Notes: generated by a model not told the origin, from the letters alone. Positions 1 through 8,283 are shown, numbered from the stretch's first letter. The stretch is DNA of 64,000 nt from Amycolatopsis suaedae (GCF_004214935.1 NZ_SFCC01000002.1:248001-312000); one strand, 5' to 3'. Made by a program: numbers and translations.

Positions 1-792
1 CCAGGAGAACAGCTGGTCCTGGTAGCCGCGGGTGAGTGCCTCGGCCAGCCCGATCAGCAGGCCGCCGAGCACCGCGCCACCCGGCGAATCCAGCCCGCCG
101 AGAATCATCGCCGGGAACGCGGCCAGCGCGATGAACCCGATCGACGGCGACAGCCCGCCCGGCCCGGCCGCCATGGCGATGCCGGCCAGCGCGGCGAGTG
201 CCGCGGCGATGGCCCAGGACACCGCGTACACCCGCCGCGCACTGATGCCCTGTGCCAGCGCGGCCTCCGGGTCGAACGCGGTGCAGCGCATGGCCAGGCC
301 GAGCGAGGTGTAGCGGAAGAACAGGAAGAACCCGGTCACCGCGGCCGCGGTCAGGCCGATCGTCCACAGGTCACGCACGCCGAACACCAGCCCGCCCGCC
401 TCGACCGTGCGGATGTTCCACGGGTTGTCCAGCTGCAGGTTGTCGAAGCCCCAGATCGCGGTGATCACCGGCTCCAGCACGAACAGCAGGCCGATGGTGA
501 TCATGATGACCGCGAACGGCGGCTGGCCGACCATGCGCCGCAGCACCAGCCGTTCGAACGTCGCCCCGACCAGCGCCGCGGACAGGCAGGCCAGCAGCAC
601 CGCCACCGCGAACGCCAGCGCGAGGTTGGTGGAGAACGTGTAGCCGAGGTAGGCGCCCAGCGCGAGCAGGCCGCCCTGCGCGAAGTTGATGACGCCGGTC
701 GACTTGTAGATGACCACGAACCCGAGTGCCACCAGGGCGTACGTCGACCCCAGCGCGAGCCCGGCGAACACGTTCTGCAAAAAGAAGGTCAT
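1..792 (-). CDS. LIV-type ABC transporter permease (LivH family), C-terminus cut by window edge
   Basis: This is an inner-membrane permease of the branched-chain amino acid type (LivH). It starts at 792 and runs off the left edge, with 264 residues visible. The N-terminus reads MTFFLQNVFAGLALGS, followed by hydrophobic spans with the family pattern of a Gly/Ala-rich first helix, then INFAQGGLLALGAYLG and later a GGLDSPGGAVLGG loop. It overlaps the ligase gene by 4 bp (ATGA), so translation is coupled. The ATPase genes lie upstream on the same strand; a LivM permease and a binding protein are expected beyond the edge. The substrate is not shown by sequence. The acyl-CoA ligase in the operon points to a carboxylic acid rather than an amino acid, which is inference. 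Confidence 0.9.
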   Translation of the reverse strand, partial: MTFFLQNVFAGLALGSTYALVALGFVVIYKSTGVINFAQGGLLALGAYLGYTFSTNLALAFAVAVLLACLSAALVGATFERLVLRRMVGQPPFAVIMITIGLLFVLEPVITAIWGFDNLQLDNPWNIRTVEAGGLVFGVRDLWTIGLTAAAVTGFFLFFRYTSLGLAMRCTAFDPEAALAQGISARRVYAVSWAIAAALAALAGIAMAAGPGGLSPSIGFIALAAFPAMILGGLDSPGGAVLGGLLIGLAEALTRGYQDQLFSW

Positions 793-2597
793 CGGTACAT
801 CGCCTCGATCTCACTGGCGAAGCGGTCGGCGATGGCCCGGCGCCGGACCTTCTGCGTCGCGGTCAGCTCACCGTCGTCGTGGTCGAGTTCCTTGGTGAGC
901 AACGAGAACCGCTTGACCTGAGCGACGGCGGCGAAGTCCCGGTTGGCCTCGGTCACCACGCTCTGCACCAGCTCCCGCACGTCCTTCTTCGACGCCAGGT
1001 CGGCGTAGGTCGTGTAGGCCAGCCCCCGCCGGGTGGCCCAGTTGCCGACGGTGTCGGCCTCGATGCCGATCAACGCCGTCAGGTACGGCCTGCGGTCGCC
1101 GATCACCACGGCCTCGCGCACGAACGGTGACACCTTGAGCCGGTTCTCGATCTCCGACGGCGCCACGTTCTTGCCGCCCGCGGTGATCAGGATGTCCTTC
1201 TTGCGGTCGGTGATGCGCAGGTAGCCGTCCTCGTCGACGACGCCGACGTCGCCGGTATGCAGCCAGCCGTCGGCGTCGACGGCGGCCTCGGTGGCGAGCG
1301 GATCGTCGAGGTAGCCCTGGAACACCCCGGCCGAACGGGTGAGGATCTCGCCGTCGTCGGAGATGCGGATTTCCACGCCGTCCAGCGCCGTGCCGACCGC
1401 GCCCAGCCGCACGTCACCGGCGGGCGTGAGCGTGCACAGCGCGGTGTTCTCCGTCTGCCCGTAGCCCTCGCGGACGGGAACCCCGATGGCCCACAGGAAC
1501 TCCAGCACCTTCGGCGCGATGGGCGCGGCGCCGGACAGCGCCGTGCGTACCCGGACCAGGCCGAGCTTCTCCCGCAGCGCGCGGAACACCAGCAGTTCAC
1601 ACAGGGCCAGCACGAACCGGTCGGCCGGGCGCACGGCGCCGGTCATCCGGCGGGGTGCGATCCGCCTGCCGTGCCGCATGCCGAAGCGGTACAGCGCCCG
1701 CTTGAGCCGGGAGGCGTCGGCCATCCGGATCTCGACACCGGCCAGCATCTTCTCCCAGACGCGGGGTACACCGAGGAACACGGTCGGCTGAACGTCCCGC
1801 AGGTCGGCGGTGAACGAGGGGCCGCCCTCACCGAAGTTGACCACCGAGCCCGCCCACACCGGGTCGATGACCGACAGCAGCCGTTCGGCGATGTGGCACA
1901 GCGGCAGGTAACTGAGCACCTCGTCGCGTGGCCCGGCGCCGACGGCTTCGGTGAACGTCCGGCCGGCGGCGACCAGGTTGGCGTGCGAGATCATCGCGCC
2001 CTTCGGCGGTCCGGTGGTGCCGGAGGTGTAGACGAGGATCGCGGTCGACGCGGGGTCGAGTTCGGCCACCGAGGACGCGTATTCGGCGGCAGCGTCCTCG
2101 GTGGCCCCGCGGGATTCCAGCTCGGTGAAGGTGAGCAGGTCGTCGACACGGACACCTCGGGGGTCGATCACCACGAGGTGCCGCAGGTTCGGCAGCCGGT
2201 CGCGGACGGCCAGCGCCTTGTCCAGTTGTTCCTCGTCCTCGGCGATCAGCACCTCGGTGCGGGAGTGGTGCAGCAGGTACTCGACCTCGTTGGCGGGCGA
2301 CGTCGGGTAGATACCGACCGCGACCGCGCCGATGCCCTGCACCGCGAGGTCGGCGATCACCCACTCCGGGCGGTTCTCGGAGTGGATGGCCACGCGGGCG
2401 CCCGGCCGTACGCCCAGCGACCGCAACCCGGCGGCGACGTGCGCGACCCGCTCGGCGTACCGCCGCCAGCTCGTCTCCCGCCACAGGCCGCGGTGCTTGT
2501 CCCGCAACGCGATCCGGTCACCGGCGGTGTGTGCGTGGTGCAGCAGTCGTGCGGGCAGCGTCATGGTGTCCACAGTGGACGCGAGGGTCGCCGTCAT
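789..2597 (-). CDS. AMP-dependent long-chain acyl-CoA ligase embedded in a LIV transporter operon
   Basis: This is a 602-aa ANL-superfamily enzyme expected to activate a carboxylic acid with ATP and CoA. Visible motifs are the phosphate loop YTSGTTGPPKG (about residue 190), the adenine motif GYGQTEN, the TGD hinge aspartate and the C-terminal DRKKDILITAGGKNV block. Length and motifs fit FadD15/long-chain (FACL) types. The start ATG at 2597 overlaps the stop of the upstream ATPase gene by 4 bp, and its own stop overlaps the permease start by 4 bp. A longer frame continues upstream but runs through the ATPase gene in another frame and is not real. The position between transporter subunits suggests import followed by CoA activation (vectorial trapping). 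The chain length or aromatic nature of the substrate cannot be read from sequence. Confidence 0.92.
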   Translation of the reverse strand: MTATLASTVDTMTLPARLLHHAHTAGDRIALRDKHRGLWRETSWRRYAERVAHVAAGLRSLGVRPGARVAIHSENRPEWVIADLAVQGIGAVAVGIYPTSPANEVEYLLHHSRTEVLIAEDEEQLDKALAVRDRLPNLRHLVVIDPRGVRVDDLLTFTELESRGATEDAAAEYASSVAELDPASTAILVYTSGTTGPPKGAMISHANLVAAGRTFTEAVGAGPRDEVLSYLPLCHIAERLLSVIDPVWAGSVVNFGEGGPSFTADLRDVQPTVFLGVPRVWEKMLAGVEIRMADASRLKRALYRFGMRHGRRIAPRRMTGAVRPADRFVLALCELLVFRALREKLGLVRVRTALSGAAPIAPKVLEFLWAIGVPVREGYGQTENTALCTLTPAGDVRLGAVGTALDGVEIRISDDGEILTRSAGVFQGYLDDPLATEAAVDADGWLHTGDVGVVDEDGYLRITDRKKDILITAGGKNVAPSEIENRLKVSPFVREAVVIGDRRPYLTALIGIEADTVGNWATRRGLAYTTYADLASKKDVRELVQSVVTEANRDFAAVAQVKRFSLLTKELDHDDGELTATQKVRRRAIADRFASEIEAMYR

Positions 2598-3373
2598 GCC
2601 GCACCGCCAAGGTAGGCGGCGATGACGTCGGGGTCGGACTGGATGTGCTCCGGCGTGCCGGTGGCCACCATGACCCCGAAGTCCAGCGCCAGCACGCGGT
2701 CGGCGAGGTCCATGACCAGCCGCATGTCGTGCTCCACCAGGATCATTGCCGGCTTCAGCTCGCGGCGGACCTCGACCAGGTAGCGGGCCATGTCCTCGGT
2801 CTCTTCCAGGTTCATGCCCGCGACCGGCTCGTCCAGCAGCAGCAACCGCGGTTCCATCGCCAGCGCTCTGCCCAGCTCCGCGCGCTTGGCGACGCCGTAG
2901 GGCAGCAGGCCGGCCGGGGTGTGCCGGTAGGGCTCCAGCTCCAGCAGCTCGACGACCTCTTCGACGGCCGCGCGGTGGGCGATCTCCTCGCGCTTGGCCC
3001 TGCCCCACCACAGCATTCCGGTGAGGAACCCGGTGCGCATGAGGTGATGGCGGCCCAGCATCAGGTTCTCCACCAGGGTGAGGTGGGTGAACAGGCCGAG
3101 GTTCTGGAACGTCCGCGCCACGCCGAGTGCGGCGACGGCGGCGGGCGCGCGGCCGGTCAGCGGCTGCCCGTCCAGCGTGATGGTGCCCTCCTGCGGTCGG
3201 TAGACCCCGTTGAGGCAGTTGAAGATCGACGTCTTGCCCGCGCCGTTCGGGCCGATCACCGCGAGCAGTTCGCCGCGGTCGACATCGAGGTCGACGGAGT
3301 CCAGCGCGGTCACCCCGCCGAACCGGAGGGTGAGCCCGCGGACCCGCAGCAGCGGCTCGCTCACGCGCTCCAT
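2594..3373 (-). CDS. LIV-type ABC transporter ATP-binding protein (LivG-like)
   Basis: This 259-aa cytoplasmic ATPase has Walker A GPNGAGKT, a Q-loop region, and Walker B LLLLDEPVAGMN followed by the LivG-type LVEHDMRLVM H-loop. The signature region is degenerate (PYGVAKRAELGRAL), as is common in LivG. The start is uncertain. The ATG at 3373 is used here, but a GTG at 3364 would give a GTGA overlap with the upstream livF-like stop (256 aa) and fits the coupling style of the operon. It pairs with the LivF-like ATPase to energise the transporter. Confidence 0.93.
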   Translation of the reverse strand: MERVSEPLLRVRGLTLRFGGVTALDSVDLDVDRGELLAVIGPNGAGKTSIFNCLNGVYRPQEGTITLDGQPLTGRAPAAVAALGVARTFQNLGLFTHLTLVENLMLGRHHLMRTGFLTGMLWWGRAKREEIAHRAAVEEVVELLELEPYRHTPAGLLPYGVAKRAELGRALAMEPRLLLLDEPVAGMNLEETEDMARYLVEVRRELKPAMILVEHDMRLVMDLADRVLALDFGVMVATGTPEHIQSDPDVIAAYLGGAA

Positions 3374-4146
3374 CGTTTCCTCCTGCGGTAGCTCTTCACC
3401 TCGGCGAAGGAGCCGCCGACCCCCAGGTAGAACTCGCGGATGTCCTCGTCGGCGAGCAGTTCGGCGGCCGGGCCGTCCTTGACGACCTTCCCGGTCTCCA
3501 GCACGTAGCCGTAGTTCGCCACCGACAGCGCCATCACGGCGTTCTGCTCGACCAGGAGCACGCTCGTGCCCTGCTGGTTGATCTCCTTGACGATGTCGCG
3601 CACCTGCTCGACCAGCTTCGGCGCCAGCCCGAGCGACGGCTCGTCGAGCAGCAACAGCTTCGGCTCGGCCATCAGCGCGCGGCCGATGGCGAGCATCTGC
3701 TGCTCGCCGCCGGACAGGTACCCGGCGATCGCGGTACGGCGCTTGGCCAGCACCGGGAACAGGTCGAGCACCCGCTGGTAGGACTGCCGCGCGTCGGCCC
3801 TGCGCCGGGTGTAGCCGCCCGCACGCAGGTTCTCGTCGACGGTCAGCTCGGCGAAGACCCGCCTGCCCTCCATCACCTGCGCGATGCCGCGCCGGACGAC
3901 GTCGGCCGGGTCGGCCCCGGTGATCGGCGCACCGGCGAGGTGCACGGTGCCCTTGGTGATCTTGCCGCGATGCGGGCCGAGCAGGCCGGTGACGGCCCGC
4001 AGCAACGTCGTCTTGCCGGCGCCGTTCGCGCCGAGGAGGGCGACCACCGCGCCGTCGGGCACCTCGAGGCTCAGGCCACGCAGCACCAGGACGACGTCCT
4101 GGTAGACCACCTCCAGGTTGGCGACGGACAGCATCGGTGTCGACAC
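3361..4146 (-). CDS. LIV-type ABC transporter ATP-binding protein (LivF-like)
   Basis: This 261-aa ATPase is the first gene of the visible operon. It shows Walker A GANGAGKTT, signature LSGGEQQMLAIGRAL, Walker B LLLLDEPSLGL and the LVEQNA H-region typical of LivF. It uses a GTG start at 4146 (MSTPMLSVANL); an ATG four codons in is an alternative. The C-terminus carries an extra basic stretch (SYRRRKRW). Gene order livF-livG-ligase-livH differs from classical amino-acid LIV operons. The 120-bp gap to the divergent peptidase gene holds a CRP-like palindrome that may control this operon. Confidence 0.93.
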   Translation of the reverse strand: MSTPMLSVANLEVVYQDVVLVLRGLSLEVPDGAVVALLGANGAGKTTLLRAVTGLLGPHRGKITKGTVHLAGAPITGADPADVVRRGIAQVMEGRRVFAELTVDENLRAGGYTRRRADARQSYQRVLDLFPVLAKRRTAIAGYLSGGEQQMLAIGRALMAEPKLLLLDEPSLGLAPKLVEQVRDIVKEINQQGTSVLLVEQNAVMALSVANYGYVLETGKVVKDGPAAELLADEDIREFYLGVGGSFAEVKSYRRRKRWSA

Positions 4147-4180
4147 AGGTGGTCCGCCCTTCAGCCAGCCCCAGCCGTCA

Positions 4181-4196
4181 GGTGATCTGGATCACA
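4181..4196. promoter_or_regulatory. CRP/GlxR-like operator in a divergent promoter region
   Basis: GGTGATCTGGATCACA contains the perfect dyad GTGATC-TG-GATCAC and matches nine of the ten fixed bases of the CRP consensus TGTGA-N6-TCACA. A further half site, GTGATC, follows at 4197-4202. It sits between the LIV/ligase operon (start 4146) and the M20 peptidase (start 4267), so it could serve either. Which cAMP-receptor-type protein binds, and whether it activates or represses, is unknown. Confidence 0.6.
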
Positions 4197-4266
4197 GTGA
4201 TCTCGGAAGGTAGCCGCCAGCCCGGCGCCGGGGCAAGAGCCCCGGTCGAAACTGTGACCTGTCAGG

Positions 4267-5691
4267 ATGGCTGCCGTGGAACAGACAACAGTGCGTGAGA
4301 CCGTCCGCCGTATCTGGGCCGACGACGTCCTGCCGAGCCTGTCGGGACTGGTGGAGATCCCCGCCCTGTCCCCGGCTTTCGACACCGAATGGGCCGCGAC
4401 CGGGCACCTCGACGCGGCGATCGCCCACGTCAAGGGCTGGCTGGAGGCCCGGCAGATCCCGGGCGCCACCGTGCGCGTCGTGCGGCTGGAGGGCCGCACG
4501 CCGGTGCTGCTGCTCGACGTGCCCGCGACGCCCAGTGCCGAGGACAGGGGCACCGTCCTGCTCTACGGCCACCTGGACAAGCAGCCGCCGGTCGGCGGCT
4601 GGGCCGAGGGCCTCGGCCCGTGGAAGCCGGTGGTCCGGGACGGCAGGCTGTACGGCCGCGGTTCGGCCGACGACGGCTACGCCGGCTACGCGGCCACCGC
4701 CGCACTGGAGTCGATCCACGCCGCGGACGGTGCGCACGCGCGGGCCGTCGTGCTGCTGGAGACCGGCGAGGAGTCCGGCAGCCCGGACCTGCCCGCCTAC
4801 CTCGACGAGCTGAGCGACTTCCTCGGCGACGTGTCGTTCGTCGTGTGCCTGGACTCCGGCGGGCAGGACTACGAGCGGCTGTGGCTGACCACCAGCCTGC
4901 GCGGGCTCGTCCAGGTGCGGGTCACCGTTCGGGTGCTGGAGTCCGGGCAGCACAGCGGCCTGGCCAGCGGCGTCGTGCCCAGCTCATTCCGCGTGCTGCG
5001 GCTGCTGCTGGACCGGCTGGAGGACCCGGCGACCGGTGAGCTGAAGCTGCCCGAGCTGAACGTCGATATCCCGGCGAACCGGGTCGAGGAAGCCACCCGG
5101 ACGGCGGAGTCCGTCGCCAGCATGAGCACGGCGTTCCCGCTGGCCGGCTCGACGCGGCCGGTCACCGAGGACAGCCTGGAGCAGCTGCTGAACAACAGCT
5201 GGCGGCCCACGCTGTCGGTGCTCGGCGCCGCCGGCCTGCCCGACCCGGCCGAGGCAGGCAACGTCCTGCGGGACTCGACGACGCTCGCGCTCGGCTTCCG
5301 GCTGCCGCCCACCGCCGACTCGGCCGCCGCACTGGCCGCCATCGAGAAGGTGCTCACCACCGACGTCCCGTACTCGGCGACCGTCGAGCTGTCCGGCCTG
5401 GAGTACGCCGACGGCTGGAACGCCCCGGCGACCGCGCCGTGGCTGTCGGCCGCGCTGGACCACGTCGGTGAGGCCGTGTTCGCGGCGCCGTCGCGCTCGG
5501 TCGGCCTCGGCGGGTCGATCCCGTTCATGGGGCTGCTCGGTGAGAAGTACCCGAACGCGCAGTTCCTGGTGACCGGCGCACTGGGCCCGGACTCGAACGC
5601 CCACGTGCCCGACGAGTGGCTGCACCTGGACCAGGCGCAACGCGTCACCGAGGCCGTCGCCCACATCCTGGACGCGCACGCCCGCGGCTGA
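4267..5691 (+). CDS. M20 family metallopeptidase (dipeptidase-like)
   Basis: This 474-aa soluble protein resembles the M20 dipeptidase/carnosinase subgroup. Metal-ligand motifs are visible in order: YGHLDKQP (His/Asp near residue 100), GRGSADDGYAG, the catalytic ETGEESGS (near 167), CLDSGG and the late His in SNAHVPDEWL. A lid/dimerisation domain with SGQHSG lies between. It should hydrolyse a peptide or N-acyl amino acid using two zinc ions. The ATG at 4267 follows a short leader without a strong Shine-Dalgarno sequence. It is divergent from the LIV operon and followed directly by a repeat element, so it is probably monocistronic. The exact substrate is not inferable. Confidence 0.9.
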   Translation: MAAVEQTTVRETVRRIWADDVLPSLSGLVEIPALSPAFDTEWAATGHLDAAIAHVKGWLEARQIPGATVRVVRLEGRTPVLLLDVPATPSAEDRGTVLLYGHLDKQPPVGGWAEGLGPWKPVVRDGRLYGRGSADDGYAGYAATAALESIHAADGAHARAVVLLETGEESGSPDLPAYLDELSDFLGDVSFVVCLDSGGQDYERLWLTTSLRGLVQVRVTVRVLESGQHSGLASGVVPSSFRVLRLLLDRLEDPATGELKLPELNVDIPANRVEEATRTAESVASMSTAFPLAGSTRPVTEDSLEQLLNNSWRPTLSVLGAAGLPDPAEAGNVLRDSTTLALGFRLPPTADSAAALAAIEKVLTTDVPYSATVELSGLEYADGWNAPATAPWLSAALDHVGEAVFAAPSRSVGLGGSIPFMGLLGEKYPNAQFLVTGALGPDSNAHVPDEWLHLDQAQRVTEAVAHILDAHARG

Positions 5692-5693
5692 CG

Positions 5694-5959
5694 CCCAAAG
5701 CTCGTGAAGGCCACCTTCACCACGTGAGACGTCAGGGTCCCGGTAAAAGTCGGGAGTCGTGGGCGATTGCCGTGAGGGCCCCCTTCACGGCATCAGACGC
5801 CACCACATCCGCCCTCACCCCGGCACAACCACCCCGCCAGCCTCGCACGCCACAACCATCCCACCAGCCACCACGAACGAGACAACTCAGCAAGCACCAG
5901 AGCACGTGAAGGCCACCATCACCACGTCACACGTAATGAAGGTGGCCTTCACGAGCTTG
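5694..5959. repeat. Interspersed intergenic repeat, copy A (terminal GTGAAGG hairpins)
   Basis: This is a non-coding element between convergent genes. The left end carries GTGAAGGCCACCTTCAC (5704-5720; 7-bp stem, 3-nt loop) preceded by CCCAAAGCTC. The right end (5932-5959) is the near-exact reverse complement. Internal related hairpins lie at 5770-5790 (CCGTGAGGG/CCTTCACGG) and 5906-5922. A GGTCCCGGTAAAAGTCGGG block follows the left hairpin. A further partial right arm lies at 6037-6056. Related elements occur at 31208-31432, 31545-31765 and 60755-60808. No transposase is seen. The ends look like inverted terminal repeats of a MITE-like or structured-RNA repeat. Short frames inside it are not genes. 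Confidence 0.8.
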
Positions 5960-6067
5960 ATCCAAGCCCACCTCTCGCGATCCGGAACCGGCGTGCCGGA
6001 CAGTGGAACCAGCCGGGCGGGAACGGACAACTCGCGGGTGTGGCCTTCACGTGCTTCGACGGCGACG

Positions 6068-6694
6068 CTACTTCCAGTCCCGCCGTTTCGCCTCGTCCTC
6101 GGTGACGAACGAGATGTTGGTGGCCCCGCCGACCCACACCTCGCGGACGTCGGTGGTGACGTCGTAGTGGTAGCAGCGGATGCCCGTCTCGGTCCAGTCC
6201 CGGTCGGGCTTGATGGGCACCGTGGTCACCTCGGGCATCTTGTCGCAGCGGACCTGGTCTTCGGCGGCGGGCGGCTCGCCGTCCTCCTCCGAGACCAGCA
6301 TTTTGTAGAACTCGCGGTGCACGTACGCGCGGGTGAGGAAGCGCGTCTCCGAGCTGATGTCCAAGGTGTAGAGGCTGCTACCGGTGCCGCCGATCTTCGC
6401 GGTGAAGGTCACCTCATGCCCGTGGAAACGCGCGTTGCACGGCACGATCTGGCCGTACTGCGACCACGTGCACTTGACCTCCAGGGCTGGGTCCGGTCCA
6501 CCGATCATGGCCTCGGCGTCCTCCCGGACCTCATGCGTGACCTGCCCGGACATGTCACGGGGGCGCTCCACACTCGCCGGGCTCGGCGTGGGCGGCGGAC
6601 TGGTGACGGGGTCGGTCTTCGCCTCCTCGAACCTGGGCCCGCACGCGGTCAACGTGACCAGGAGCAGGCAGGCCAGGGCGACAGGGCGGTTCAT
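6068..6694 (-). CDS. Lipoprotein, tandem paralogue 2
   Basis: This 208-aa predicted lipoprotein has an N-terminal signal MNRPVALACLLLVTL followed by a lipobox ending TAC (Cys about residue 18). A Pro/Ser/Thr-rich linker follows, with TSPPPTPSP about residues 31-39. The globular part has paired cysteines (VKCTWSQYGQIVPC, later VRCDK and IRCYH). It is a close paralogue of the product at 6785-7408: the stretch RFEEAKTDPVTSPPPTPSP is identical and the ends both read TEDEAKRRDWK. I do not recognise the family. It is the last of five minus-strand genes beginning with the ATP-grasp gene, so it may be anchored outside the membrane to serve that system, which is inference. Confidence 0.8.
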   Translation of the reverse strand: MNRPVALACLLLVTLTACGPRFEEAKTDPVTSPPPTPSPASVERPRDMSGQVTHEVREDAEAMIGGPDPALEVKCTWSQYGQIVPCNARFHGHEVTFTAKIGGTGSSLYTLDISSETRFLTRAYVHREFYKMLVSEEDGEPPAAEDQVRCDKMPEVTTVPIKPDRDWTETGIRCYHYDVTTDVREVWVGGATNISFVTEDEAKRRDWK

Positions 6695-6784
6695 GATCGG
6701 CGACCGTACCGCCCTGCGATGGCAAACTCATGTCAGAACGCCTGCCGTGGGCGTGCCCGTGCGCCATGGCCCGCGATGGCCTGA

Positions 6785-7408
6785 CTACTTCCAGTCCCGC
6801 CGCTTGGCCTCGTCCTCGGTGACGAAGGACAACTGGCTGACCCCGTCGGTCCAGACCTCCCGGACGTCGGTCACGTTGTCGTAGTGGTAGCACCGCACGC
6901 CGGTGTCGGTCCACGCATCGCCCGGCTTGACCGGAATCGTGGACATCTCCGGCATCTTGTCGCAGCGGACCTGGTCGTCGGCGGCGGGCGGCTCGCCGTC
7001 CTCCTCGCGGACCAGCGTCTCGTAGAACTTGCGGTGCACGTCCGCGCGGCTGAGGAACCGGCGCTCCGCGGTGATGTCCAGCTTGACGAGGGCGCTGCCG
7101 CCGCGGTGGAGCTCGACGTTGAACGTCACCTCGTGCCCCTGGTAGCGCGCGGTGCACGGCACGAACTTGCTCTGCGAGGAGTACGCGCACTGGACGTCCA
7201 GGCCCGGGGTCGGCCCGCCGAGCATGCCCTCGGCGTCCCGCCGGACCTCATGGGTGATCTGACCGGCCATGTCGCGTGGGCGTTCCACGCTGGCGGGGCT
7301 GGGCGTGGGCGGCGGGCTGGTGACGGGGTCGGTCTTCGCCTCCTCGAACCTGGGCGCGCACGCGCTCAGCGCGAACAGGCAGGTCAGCGCGGCGGTGAGA
7401 CGCTTCAT
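6785..7408 (-). CDS. Lipoprotein, tandem paralogue 1
   Basis: This 207-aa lipoprotein starts at the ATG at 7408 (MKRLTAALTCLFALSAC), giving a clean signal peptide and lipobox LSAC. A longer frame extends upstream but would overlap the transglutaminase-like gene and lack the signal, so it is rejected. The body keeps the same cysteine spacing as the neighbouring paralogue (VQCAYSSQSKFVPC, VRCDKMPE, VRCYHYD). It lies only 32 bp after the transglutaminase-like gene on the same strand, so co-transcription with the ATP-grasp/alpha-E/transglutaminase genes is likely. The function is unknown. Confidence 0.8.
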   Translation of the reverse strand: MKRLTAALTCLFALSACAPRFEEAKTDPVTSPPPTPSPASVERPRDMAGQITHEVRRDAEGMLGGPTPGLDVQCAYSSQSKFVPCTARYQGHEVTFNVELHRGGSALVKLDITAERRFLSRADVHRKFYETLVREEDGEPPAADDQVRCDKMPEMSTIPVKPGDAWTDTGVRCYHYDNVTDVREVWTDGVSQLSFVTEDEAKRRDWK

Positions 7409-7440
7409 GATCGTGAAGCTAGCGCCACCCGATGGCAGAA

Positions 7441-8283
7441 CTATGCCAAGCGCGTCAGCTGCACCGAGACGTCGAGGGTGGACTGACCGCCGCCGGTGAA
7501 GATGCCCTTCAGCGGGGCGACGTCGGCGTAGTCCCGGCCGGTCGCCACCCACACGTGGCGAGGGCCGACCGGGATGGCGTTGGTCGGGTCGTAGGCCCAC
7601 CAGCCACCGGTCCACGCGTCGATCCACGCGTGGCTCTCCCCCTCGACAGTCTCGTCCAGCTTCGCCTCCGGCCTGGTGTGCAGATAGCCGGAGACGTAGC
7701 GGGCCGGGATGCCGACCGACCGCAGCATCGTCAGCGAGACGTGTGCGAAGTCCTGGCAGACGCCCTCCCGCGCCCGCCAGGCGTCGGTGGCCGTCGAGTG
7801 CACGCCGGTCGTGCCCGGCTGGTACTTGAGCTGCTCGTACACCCAGCCGCAGATGGCCAGCACCGCGTCGGCGGGTCCTTTGCCGCGGCACAGCTCGCGT
7901 GCCATCCGGGACAGTTCGCGGTCGCGCGGGGTGTAGTCGGTGGTCTCCAGGTACTCCGAGCGCTCGTCAACGACCTCGTCGGACCGTAACTGCTTCCAGT
8001 TCGCGTCCCGTACCGGCACCGGGGCGTCCATGGTCTCCACCACCGACGTCGCCACCACGGTGAACTCGGTATGCGGTGCGTGCAGGTCGAACGAGGTGAC
8101 GACCGTGCCCCAGTAGTCGGAGTAGCGGTACGCCCTGGTCGCGGGCGAGGTCTCGATCCGGTGCGCGACGACGTTCTGCCGCCGGTCCGACCGTGGCGTC
8201 AGCCTGGCCTCGTTGTACGACTGGGTCGCCGGGGTCTCGTAGCGGTACCCGGTGCTGTGCACCACCCGCATCCGCCAGGTCAC
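7441..8283 (-). CDS. Transglutaminase-like cysteine protease/amidase family protein
   Basis: This 280-aa cytoplasmic protein has an N-terminal bacterial transglutaminase-like domain (WRMRVVHSTGYRY) followed by a transglutaminase core. The catalytic triad is visible: Cys in GVCQDFAHV (about residue 175), His in ESHAWIDAW (about 217) and Asp in YDPTN (about 231). The GTG start at 8283 overlaps the alpha-E gene stop by 4 bp; a start 24 nt earlier is possible. Such proteins are found beside circularly permuted ATP-grasp and alpha-E proteins, and the set has been predicted to make and cleave or transfer peptide-like amide bonds. The chemistry is not established by this sequence. Confidence 0.92.
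   Translation of the reverse strand: MTWRMRVVHSTGYRYETPATQSYNEARLTPRSDRRQNVVAHRIETSPATRAYRYSDYWGTVVTSFDLHAPHTEFTVVATSVVETMDAPVPVRDANWKQLRSDEVVDERSEYLETTDYTPRDRELSRMARELCRGKGPADAVLAICGWVYEQLKYQPGTTGVHSTATDAWRAREGVCQDFAHVSLTMLRSVGIPARYVSGYLHTRPEAKLDETVEGESHAWIDAWTGGWWAYDPTNAIPVGPRHVWVATGRDYADVAPLKGIFTGGGQSTLDVSVQLTRLA

Noticed and set aside
2598..3011. N-terminal extension of the acyl-CoA ligase frame upstream of 2597
   Set aside because: It overlaps the LivG-like gene in another frame and reads as Gly/Arg-rich shadow; the enzyme family starts near MTATLAS.
5694..5959. Short peptides such as VKATFTTS and MKVAFTSF from the repeat hairpins as genes
   Set aside because: The same sequences appear in several intergenic repeats in both orientations; they are translations of hairpin DNA, without ribosome binding sites.
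7409..7891. N-terminal extension of the lipoprotein 1 frame
   Set aside because: It covers the transglutaminase catalytic region out of frame and would destroy the signal peptide that begins at 7408.
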